64,000 nt of DNA, from contig NC_049982.1 in NCBI RefSeq assembly GCF_000003815.2, forward strand, positions 4,175,259 through 4,239,258, written 5' to 3'. Both the position numbers and the translations under genes were made by a program. This document shows positions 54,738 through 64,000 of this stretch, piece after piece. The DNA is from Branchiostoma floridae (Eukaryota > Chordata > Leptocardii > Amphioxiformes > Branchiostomatidae). Position 1 is the first letter of the stretch; each line of letters begins with the position of its first letter. Under the pieces are notes generated by a model that saw only the letters and a program-made list of their open reading frames with translations, was not told the DNA's origin and ran no database searches.

Positions 54738-56103
54738 CATAGTGGCAACCTGTCAGGGGATTTATCCAGGCGCCTTTGCAATGCCATAAATCTAAAAGCC
54801 AGGGAAGCTGGCATTAAGCTTCGCCTGATACAAATGTAACATTAAGCTGCTTCTCATTCTAACCTACACTTTGGAACATTACAGGCTGACTTTTACGTGC
54901 CGGTAAAGAATATACGTTAATGTGTAGCAATCTATGTTTCGTGAAAATAACATTTGGATAACGAACGCATTGTGCTTTTTAACCATTTTAGTTGCATTGT
55001 CGTAGAAAAAGCATATGATTATAGCCACTAACATTGCTACATCCTACAGATAAGTGATACCAGCGGTATCCGTGACCCTATTTGAGCAAAATCACTCCAT
55101 TGTAGATGTTTCTCCAAAACATTCCTAGTTGAGAATTTGTTGTTGGCAAGCCTGTTTTTAAGCCTGAATCTGATGACTTTGCTATTACTTCGATACTAGA
55201 AATGGCGCTCAGTCCTATATAATATGCCAGGCTTTGTCTTCAAACTACCTGCTGTAGCTTGTGCCATGATCTTCAAACAACAGACAGGTACTGAAAGACA
55301 GTATCATATTCATGTAAGAGATAAACAATTCACGAATACACATGATGTTACAGGCATAAATGATATAAACAGAGATGCACATATGCACAGAACTAGAAGA
55401 CGCTTAAAATCCACTCACTGCTTACCCCCACCCACTGAAAGACAATATCATATTCACTGAAGAGCTAAACGATTTAAGATTAAACATCATGCTTAAAACA
55501 TAGCAATATAAACAGAAGTGAATATGTAGTATATACAGAATTCGAAGTCGTTGAAATCCACCCAGTGCTTATACCCCCTCCCACACGCATCAGCATAATC
55601 TTCGCCGAAAGACGAGTTGATTGAAAGATGAATAAAACGTCACATCAGATTTCTTGTCTGACAAGCGAAGAGTAACGACTCGAGCTGACGAGACCCCAAA
55701 GTTACACCCCTAGTACTGAATTTATAGTCGGTAGGATGAAACTATTCCCGCCTCGAGTTTCATGAAGGAAATTACAAACAGTTCCGACTTCGATACACAG
55801 GCGGAAATTACAGCTAGCTGTCTATATGTACCTCTCAGCTGAAGATTTGTGGAGTAGAATTGATTTTAAGAAGAATTATGAAGAAGTATCATCTTCGGTA
55901 TTTTGTAAGGCTTCATCTCAAGATCGGAACAAAGCATGACTAATGAATTGCAGATTAAATATAAGCGTAGATGTTTCTGTTACTAAATTTGTTATTTGTA
56001 CTGTACAATTATATGCCTTAGAAACGAGATATTTTTGATGTCATCATCTAATAGTAATATCTTTAGAAATTGCCTTGATTTTGATGAATCCCCTTAGTTA
56101 CGT

Positions 56104-56270
56104 CTTGTTGATAAAGTCATATTTTTGTTTTATAAGGTTAACGTTACATACATTGCACAGGTTGATAGTATGTCAAATTTTCAAAACAAAGGAAATATAC
56201 AATAGAATAGACACACAGTGGTATTATATATAATGTCCATTTCTGCCTCAGTACCGAGTAACAAAATGAG
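56104..56270 (-). repeat. Inverted third copy of the 52.1-kb repeat
   Basis: The reverse complement contains GTTACTCGGTACTGAGGCAG, ATGGACATTATATATAA, CTATTCTATTG and the TTTGTTTTGAAAATTTGAC block, in the order of copies A and B. It has only two CTATT units. Confidence 0.8.
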
Positions 56271-56543
56271 ATCGGCCACATTTCACCACCGCTGTCTCCT
56301 AACTTACGCAAGACACACGTCCCCGAAAACGAAAGAGAAAAAGAAATACAAGCATCCGTGGAATCTTATACAGAAAGTTAATGAAATACAAATGATATTG
56401 ATGATAATTATGTCATGTATAAGACCCTTGCTTTGGGTGGGAAATGAAAAAAAGTGTTTTTATGTTTCTGTTGACGATATACTGTACAATGGTAATGTCT
56501 TACAAACTAGATAAGGCAACATTTCTTCACCGCTGTCTCATAA

Positions 56544-56787
56544 GGCCCCCTTTCCACTAGACGGTGATCGCGCTGCGCTCTGACTGCGACCTACATAGGA
56601 TATGTGTAGTCTTCGCTTTTACACTGGGTATATCATACAAAAAGTAAAAGTGTGATTGAGAAGACAAGAAAACGCACAAAGTGTACGAAAATTAGTTTCT
56701 TTTCTATACAAGTCGTTAAGGGGAAATGTCAAATTTTAGGTCGTAGAGAGAGCGCAGCGCGAACGCCGTCTAGTGGAAAGGAGGCAT
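56544..56787. mobile_element. Harbinger-like MITE, copy 1
   Basis: TAA flanks both ends (56541-56543 and 56788-56790). The left end GGCCCCCTTTCCACTAGACG and the complement of the right end (CCTCCTTTCCACTAGACGG) are inverted, and the arms extend about 50 bp with CGCGCTGCGCTCT. The 3-bp TAA duplication fits PIF/Harbinger. There is no transposase. Confidence 0.75.
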
Positions 56788-57184
56788 TAAAAACGAGATT
56801 CGACAACATTTCACCGCCGCTGTCTCCTAACTCAGGCAAGATTCACGTCGCCGTGTTCCCGAATTGATGGCACTGTACGTCTTCCTCTGCTGACGTCAAA
56901 CGATGTCGTCTTCCTTATGTTGGAAAATAAATTTCCTTTGTTTTATTGATCGCGTGTTAATCACCTCGCGGAACAACCTTAACAACCTGGCACTGAGAGA
57001 AATATGGCGGCCCAGGAACTAGATTTTCTATTTACGAAACCAGAATGACATACCTGCACTCCTGCGGAAAAGACTGAAAATATTAGATAAACATAAAGGT
57101 AAACGAATACCTTCATTGCACATTGTTTGCCACAATGGGCTAAGCACAAGTCACAACACAACAGGACATGTTGAAGAAATACAT

Positions 57185-57410
57185 TTAACAGAGGCAAGAT
57201 AAAAGTATCGTTAGATAAATATTGTAACGTTAGTTTAGATAGAACAGAGGACGAATGTCATTTTGTATTAGAATGTAGATTGTATAGCGAAGAGGGAAAT
57301 GAATTGTTGTCCAAAATATATATCATACAAGTTCTGTAGAAAAATCGCATTCCTAATGCAACTAGAACATGCTCGTACGTCGTTAACGCTTTAATCTATG
57401 CGTCCCTGCC
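57185..57410 (+). pseudogene. LINE ORF2 C-terminal fragment
   Basis: 57198-57310 reads KIKVSLDKYCNVSLDRTEDE then CHFVLECRLYSEEGNELLSK. This matches the CPFCPKHIEDEFHFLMECSR region of the intact LINE at 29266-29320. It is broken by a stop soon after. It is another family member of the same clade, 5'-truncated. Confidence 0.7.
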
Positions 57411-57647
57411 GTACTTTCCTTTGTTTTTGATAATGTCATAAACGTATCAGTCACCGAATGACACATTTCTTGATTACTTATTGTTGTTCCACACTCACTG
57501 ATCCACCTGCAAAAACAGTACATACGAATGAAATAATATGAAATGACTACACTATTTATTCCTCAGATACAAATGCTGCGAGTTGTGAACCCATCTCTTG
57601 TCAAATAAAAGAAAAACATATAAATGGCTACATACAGATGTTACTAA

Positions 57648-57890
57648 GGCCCCCTTTCCACTAGACGGCGATCGCGCTGCGCTCTCACTGCGACCTAAAT
57701 AGGATATGTGTAATCTTCACTTTCACACTTGGTATATCATACAAAACGTAAAAGTGTGACTGAGAAGACAACAAAACACACAAGGTGTAAAAAGATTCGT
57801 TTCTTTTCTATAGAATTCGTTGAAGGATCTGTCAAATTTTAGGTCGCAGAGAGAGCGCGGCGAGAGCGCCGTCCTAGTGGAAAGGGGGTA
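57648..57890. mobile_element. Harbinger-like MITE, copy 2
   Basis: Same family, orientation and length (243 bp) as 56544-56787. TAA flanks at 57645-57647 and 57891-57893. Terminal repeats are GGCCCCCTTTCCACTAGACG and the complement of CCTAGTGGAAAGGGGGTA. Roughly 85-90% alike to copy 1 by eye. Confidence 0.8.
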
Positions 57891-58149
57891 TAACGTATTA
57901 CAAGTGAGGATGATACATATCAAAAACAAAATGAAGAAGACAAGAGTCATGAAAAAATGTAAAGAAAGATGCAAAAGACAGGTTTTCAGACAGACTACAC
58001 ATGTAAAATGGCTACACACCAGAGGTAAATTATACTTATAAGTGAAGATGATCTTTCCGTAAAACAATTCCGTCCATTGTTGGTTTCAACCTTTGTCATT
58101 TCGGAGTCTTAACTGTGGGTACACAGGAAACGTCTTTGCTCCACTGTGT

Positions 58150-58480
58150 GCAGTATGACTGCCTCCTCTTCCATCCATCCATACACACCACAGTACCGCC
58201 GTTGTTTTCCTGTTATGTGTGTCAAATTTATCAGCAAACAGCCCAGCCCACGGTCGGCCGGGCGCGGCCATTACGTTCGGGTCATCGATAATGAATTGCA
58301 CCTCGGCGCAGCGGCAACTCCGGCGCCTATTCCCCGGGGCTGGCGAATATTCGTTATTTTTCAGCCGCGGAAAGAGTCATTTTCCGTCTCCCCCCGCGTG
58401 TATGTGAATGTACATAGATGCGTAATGATCTATGTTCTCGCCGTATTGTGAATTCGCCCTGGACAGCGTCCGTCCGTCAA
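58150..58480. promoter_or_regulatory. GC-rich repeat-free island in intron 2
   Basis: Contains GGCCATTACGTTCGGGTCAT, ATAATGAATTGCACC and GGCGCCTATTCCCCGGGGC. Both strands are open for about 60-100 codons without any domain. It is a candidate enhancer by composition and position only. Confidence 0.25.
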
Positions 58481-60514
58481 GATTTGGGCACCTGACGTTC
58501 TGCTTTATAAGGAACAGAAAAGGGCCGAACGTAATAGATAGGTAGGACCACCTCAACCTCAGGGCTGTAATAGCCAGCGATAATGTGTGGGTATGTTTCT
58601 GCACTGTCAGACATTGCCGAGGCTGGAAACAAAAATGAACATTTCTCTCTTCGTATAAAATATTAACAAGGATAAAACGATTGTGTTAGATTCCGTAATA
58701 TTTCAATTGTTCTCTACTATTCTGTAAGTCGTATGATTGCAAGTTTAAAAATAATTAGGCCTCTTTTAAAACCGAAATGTACGCAAAGAATAGTTCATTT
58801 CACTATGGCGAAATGTAAAAATGGTACATTGGACTACTAAAGGATGCAAGAGATGAAGTTCTTTTGGAAAACTATGATCACTGCCCCTGGCGTGATTGGG
58901 AGAGACTCACACTGTTTGAGGAAACCTTCGTAATCTAAACCTTTATTCCAATCCAAGCATACTTTTATAGATATACTCTTGTATATCTCTTTATACCGGT
59001 TAGCCCAAACTGTCCCTGTATTGTCTAGCTGATGTCTTGGCGATGCAGGATTGTTTCTGCGACAGTACAGTACCACCAGCATGTATGGCAGACGGCCGCT
59101 TCATCTGCCGTGTCCGCTCACCCTAACTACCCAATCAAAAACACACCGGTCCTCACCTGCATCACAATGCACACATTAGGTACGGATACATCACAGATGG
59201 AGGAGTATGGGGAAGGGAAGATGCTTCCTCTTCTGGGGAAACACAAATCGGATTTTATTGACGGAAAATGTCTCTGTTGTCGTTAGAACGGGAAACGAAA
59301 TTTGCCATCGTATCCCCTTCTTGTAGTATTCGGAATCATTCCTTGATGTAGTGGTGTTTATGATAGCATTTTAGCGCACCGGGGAAAGTGTGAAGTGTAT
59401 TAAGGGATATTCAGGAATTGTTTATGTGTGTGGATGGGCCAAATTAGTTGCCGTTGTTCGCTTTCTTCTCTGGCTGTCCCCGAGAGCCGACGGTTGAAAC
59501 ACCAGTCGTATTGGTGCGGAGGGAACAGGGCGTGATGCACCGTACGTTCTGTAAGCAAAGTGTCACCGTGAAAATTCACATTAAAGGCAAAATTACCAGC
59601 ACATTCCAGTCGTGCTTAACAAAATTGGGACGAAATAAGAATACGCAGAAATTTTGTTCACTTAAATGTGTTGAATGTGGCGCTGTGTTTGTTTGAAATA
59701 CCTCTTGGTTACAAGCATGCCACGCGAATTCTTGCCTCATCGGATGTTTTGTGTTCAATGACATCAAACATTTGCGGTTAGATACACAATAGTGGCAATT
59801 ATGTCTGATTAAAATATCTGTATTGAAACATGTGTCCCTAAGTGTATATACCAACATCCGGAAGATCAGTATGTACCACTTAAAAAAATGAAAGGTTGAG
59901 GTTGCCTACTATGTATTTCTTGGACGCACGATTACAATTTATAAATTTACTTCTTGAGCAAAGATGCACGGGATTCAACCTTTGCAATCTAGTCCGAGGT
60001 TTTTGCAATGATATGTGACAAATCGTCAGATCCTAGTGATTACCACGATATGATTTGATATCTATCGATATCGTATCTCATTTATGTACCCGACATCCAT
60101 TCTGAAGTCTTAACAAACGATTGACAGAACGGAGTGATTCCAAGACTTTATCGACAAATCGGAACTTATTGGAGCTCTCCCTGTGATGACTCTACCTCTC
60201 AGCTCAAGCTCAGAAAAGCTCGCGTTTTGTCGTGAATTATCGAACGTCTCAGAAAGAAGAACTCTTCCCGTCTTATTACTTCGTCTCACAGGATGGGACA
60301 GTGTCGCCTCGCTAATATACATGTAGATGAAGAGTTGGCTCGACTTCAAAAGCAGGAAGAAAGCCATTTGTAGGAGAGGCCCCGAGGAGATGATTAAGTA
60401 GCGGTGGGTGTCCTTTGCTGGATGATTGGTTGGTAAGCGGAGTGTCGCCCGGAGTGGTGTGGTGTCCTCTTCAGCAGGTTCACACCGACTCTCACGCGCA
60501 GCTGGCGGCGTGCG

Positions 60515-61130
60515 GGGGTTTGTTTTATCATAACTACGCAAATACCAGCTCTGTACTTCAACTCTGAAGACTGTTGGTTTGTTTGAATGAATCCTACACA
60601 GGTGGTGAAAACCGTGCAGGTGCTACAGAAACATGTTTACTTTGTGTAAGAGTCAATTTTGACCATGGCGTTTGTTTTATCATAACTACGCAAATATCAG
60701 CTCAGTTCTTCAACTCTGAAGACTGTTGGTTTGTTCGAATGAAACCCGCACAGGTGGTGAAAACGCTGCAGGTGCTACAGAAACATGTTTACATTGTGTG
60801 AGAGTCAATTTTGACCATGGGCTTTGTTTTATCATAACTACGCAAACAGCAGCTCAGTTCTTCAACTCTGGACTCTGTTGGTTTGTTCGAATGGAAGCCG
60901 CACAAGTTGTGAATACCGTGTAGGTGCTACAGAAGATTTTTACTTTGTGTACGAGTCAATTTTGACCATGGGGTTTGTTTTGTCATAACTGCACAAACAC
61001 AAAACGATAACCAGCTCCCTCCTTCAACTCTGGGTCTGTTGGTTTGTTAAAATGAAACCTCACATGTGGTACAAACGGTGCAGGTGCTACAGAAACATGT
61101 TTGCTTTGTGTAAGAGTCAATTTTGTTCCC
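60515..61130 (+). repeat. 152-bp tandem repeat, 4 copies, with micro-ORF
   Basis: Units share TTTGTTTTATCATAACTACG, CTTCAACTCTG, TGTTGGTTTGTT and CAGGTGCTACAGAAACATG. ATGs at 60587, 60739, 60891 and 61052 are spaced 152, 152 and 161 bp. Copies 1 and 2 encode a complete 20-residue frame (MKPAQVVKTLQVLQKHVYIV in copy 2). Copy 3 stops early and copy 4 is frameshifted. Confidence 0.85.
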
Positions 61131-62745
61131 GGAAAGCATCCTTGTTGAAGTGGCACGCTCGCACATCTTGTTTGTTTGTCCCTCTTTTCCCAAATCAAAA
61201 TTGTCACGAAACGAAAATTGCCCGCTATGATGCCCTGTAATTTCAATATGGGGAACCCTCGAGCCATATTGTAAAATGAGTTAATATAGGTCATAAATTG
61301 TCCTAAAACGTGTACACATAAAAGTCTGAGTGGAATGGTTTAGCACATGACACACTTTTGCAGCCGTGTTGCTGTATATGTTAGCTTTTATTTTTTCCAA
61401 CCTTGTCATGAATCAGCTTAAGTTAAGTATTATTTTTGAAAATGTTGTGTACATCTTTTGTTGTATATTCACATTTTAAAATGATTATAATATTCATACC
61501 TACCTCGTAAGCGTGCACGCACAAAGAAGAAGAGAGATATTATGCGGAGGATGGTATATTCAGCTGTCACTCTGGTACACACATCTGACTTTCTAAAAAT
61601 ATGTAGTAAATATCTATCTTAAATGAAAAAAAATGGAACTGTATGTTGACGATGTATGGCATGCACATCATTTGGTAGAAGTACATATTCTTGGCAGAAG
61701 AGTATCGAAATTCCCTGCAGAAGAGTATCAAAATTCTTGGAGGAGTCTGTCTTTTCTTAAGCATCTGTGGGCTATACTTAAATGTCTAAAATCACGTTTT
61801 GATTAAGTGAATATGTCTTGGTTCACTCTCATAAACAGACTAAAAAGAAGTGAGTGTATATTATCTGAGTTTCTTTGTTGGTTATGTTGAAAATGTTTCA
61901 TTTCTAGCCACTATCTTTATCTTCGTGCCGATCTCCTGTCTTCAACGTGAATCGGTCGTTCTCGGTAAAACAAATTAAACGCGGACTTAGTTATATTACC
62001 GTGGAACATCTTGGAAGCTGAATAGGGCTGACCCAAATATTTTGGTTGCAATGTTGCCGTCCAGATTTTCATTGATGGCATATAATTCACACGTAAAATT
62101 CTATGTTTTCCCGGACAGAAAGGAAATATTTGCACATCTCGGTTTGGCGACAGTTTCAGAAGACATGCGAGCGTTTCTGTGTGTATAACTATTGATTGAT
62201 CAGACGACCTCTCCCCGCCCTAACAACGATAATCTGGTCATTATGACTATAGGACATGTTTAAGTGGTTTGGTGAGCCCAGTCTTCCGAAGGAGCACGGA
62301 CCGCGGCTGGGGGAAGGGTATTGTTCAGGGTCTGGTACGGCAGCGTTCTACTGGTTCAGGATATGCTTCTTTCTCTTTGAAGGCATGAATCTGGTCGTTT
62401 TAGCTGTGACATATGCAGCAATTACATGCATAGAAAACGTTTGTTTTCGCACTTAAAAATAAATAACCAACAATCACATAACATCTGAGAGAGGTTGTTT
62501 ATTCTTGTGACTGCAGTATGATAGAAGAAGTAATGGGATATAAACAATGGCAAGAACGAAAAGAAATAAATACTAAACTGGTATAGTTTATGCTTACCAT
62601 ATGCATGATTTATGAATTAAACCTTTGCGGAATGACTAGCAAACTTTGAGTCAGGAAGCCAGGCAATTAAATGCACTTCTATCAACGTTTAATTTTATAT
62701 TTCTCTGATTTGCTATCCGCACCATACATCATTTTAACTGTAGTT

Positions 62746-62795
62746 TAATTAGTCATATAAACGTATGCTAATTAATTAAAGCAAACTATTAATTA
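62746..62795. promoter_or_regulatory. Cluster of TAATTA homeodomain cores
   Basis: Four TAATTA sites within 50 bp (62746, 62769, 62773, 62790) plus ATGCTAAT, a variant POU octamer. LIM-homeodomain proteins bind TAATTA. The site lies in the Lhx1/5 intron, so autoregulation is conceivable, but local AT richness could also explain it. Confidence 0.3.
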
Positions 62796-62899
62796 TTCAG
62801 TAGCATTTAATGGCAACAAATCAGCAACTTTTTAACCATTCAGCAATGATATCACGTTTGCACAGCAATAATGCCATTCTTGTTGTTCTGTTGCAAATA

Positions 62900-63450
62900 A
62901 TTTCAAACTTCAAGCCTGACGTCGACCTCCGAAAGTCCCCCCTAAACAGAAAGCGACAAGTTTTCCACCATGTCTTGTTCACAACAAGACGCTCTTAATT
63001 AGACGAAGGACCCCTTCACAGCCCCTGGTGACACCCTACCCTTCCATCAACACAAGGGCCCTTCCTACTCCACAAAACCGCTTTGAAAAATCGCCCATCA
63101 AAGTCGACAGCCACTGTGTGATCCGCCCCGCTGCAAGTCACCGGTCCGTAATTTCAGGGCGTCTCGCCAAGTGCTGAACTACAACTACCACGTCCACGGT
63201 GCTGAATGGCCCTCCATTCCCCGTTATTGTGCCGCTAGAAACGGTCCAATTTTCGTCGCCGAGGCGGTATCAAAGCCGGCGCGGCGGCTGTAAAAAGGGA
63301 AATGTAGTAGAATGTAGTGCCGGGATTGCCGACAACATGGCCACTTCAGAACGGATGACGGACGCGGGTTTGATCTCTGAATGGCCGGCTTGGTGTCGTT
63401 TGTGAGAATTGACGAGTCTGAAACGGAGATGTCTCCTATTCAGTGTTGTC
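62900..63450. promoter_or_regulatory. Complex repeat-free island near the window end
   Basis: High-complexity, CpG-containing block with TGACGTCGAC, GCCGACAACATGGCCAC (YY1-like) and CTCTTAATTAGACG. No domain is found in its open frames (63199-63405 plus, 63270-63632 minus). It may be a conserved regulatory element. That is inference. Confidence 0.25.
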
Positions 63451-64000
63451 AAGGGTGTCGCTTTGAACAAAGTTTTTGATATATCACAGGCAAGAATTCG
63501 GTGTCCTGTTTTGTGACTCGCTAAGCTTGGGGAACATGAGTAACATTTAGTGAATAATAACAGTGTCAAGTTCAGCCAAAAGCGTCTAATTATATACCAG
63601 CACGACGGTATGGCATCGTATTCTGGATTCATGTGCTTGGAACGTAAATATCTTTCTCAACTTTGCCACCAGCGTTACTAGTGCCTATTCTGAGCGTTTG
63701 AAACTCTTCAAATGTGAACTTTGGCGAACTCTTGTACAAGATGAGTTGGTGTCTTAAGGTTTGCTGAGGAAGGAAACTTTGATGTGAACACGGCGGTATC
63801 CCGTCTCCTCGTGAATGGATGCCCCGGTTTCCATCGTTGATGCCGCCATATTTATAACGGTATTTCCTCGGTGGCTTCGGGTTCCAGGTTGGCTTGATAG
63901 ACTAGGCTAGGATTAGTTATTAACAGGCTCCGCTCCGGCACGTAGTCAGGTTCTGTCAGGTGAACAATATCCGCTCTCACAGCAGGGTACTGCCTCGGAT
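63451..64000. other. Non-coding DNA
   Basis: Nothing recognisable. GCCGCCATATTTATAACGG near 63842 is YY1/SRF-like by eye. Confidence 0.4.

Larger units (their letters stand above)
41824..64000 (+). other. Lhx1/5: Lhx1/5 intron 2 (incomplete)
   Basis: At least 22 kb without a homeobox exon. I looked for the WFQNRRSK-type coding sequence and the linker exon on the plus strand and saw neither. It contains one 100-N gap. 44.0-46.2 kb, 48.1-52.1 kb, 54.8-56.1 kb, 58.5-60.5 kb and 61.2-62.7 kb show no gene and no repeat I can name, except a hairpin at 51096-51136 (GTCGTCCTGTT/AACAGGACGAC). Confidence 0.6.

Noticed and set aside
60515-61130. CRISPR-like array
   Set aside because: Eukaryotic tandem repeat with no short repeat/unique spacer alternation. 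Units are homologous over their full length.
42000-64000. Homeobox exon of Lhx1/5
   Set aside because: Searched by eye for the WFQNRRSKERR-type coding sequence and the linker exon. None found, so not annotated.

Overview
The window looks like invertebrate-chordate nuclear DNA, most probably an amphioxus (Branchiostoma), though the species is inferred. There are two supports. First, a split LIM-homeobox gene of the Lhx1/5 (Lim1/lin-11) class has a LIM1 domain very close to vertebrate LHX1. Second, the rest is a dense patchwork of MITEs, LINE fragments and tandem repeats. Almost nothing else is protein-coding. Two runs of exactly 100 N (40320-40419 and 42575-42674) are assembly gaps.

Layout. 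0-25 kb: non-coding DNA upstream of Lhx1/5, holding a probable SINE, several palindromic MITEs, a roughly 150-180 bp tandem repeat broken by nested MITEs (5.56-8.14 kb), LINE tails and ORF2 fragments, a compact minus-strand LTR element with identical LTRs (14615-16396), and minisatellites (18.6-19.05 and 20.94-21.83 kb). 25.2-29.68 kb: a LINE with an intact 1244-residue endonuclease/reverse transcriptase ORF, preceded by two promoter-like monomers. 30.35-31.26 kb: GC-rich promoter/5' leader. 31264-31436: first coding exon of Lhx1/5 (LIM1). 31.4-41.6 kb: intron 1. 41621-41823: second coding exon (LIM2). From 41824 to the window end: intron 2, with no homeobox exon found, so the gene runs off the right edge.

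The most unusual structure is around Lhx1/5 exon 2. The intron end plus the first 35 nt of the exon is tandemly duplicated upstream, giving a 35-nt mini-exon (41506-41540) with its own AG acceptor and GTAAGG donor. Its inclusion would shift the frame to a stop at 41677-41679. The exon's 3' end and donor are also copied downstream at 41917 and 42041. The first copied donor is exactly 93 nt away and in frame, so its use would add 31 residues. A (TG)n tract sits just upstream. This could be a duplicated, splice-regulating arrangement or an assembly/haplotype artefact in the 2.15 kb segment between the gaps.

Intron 2 also carries a cluster of adjacent tandem arrays (52.1-54.75 kb). It includes an ATTCT pentanucleotide expansion whose two unexpanded sister copies are in the same window. 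Two 243-244 bp TAA-flanked MITEs lie at 56.5 and 57.6 kb.
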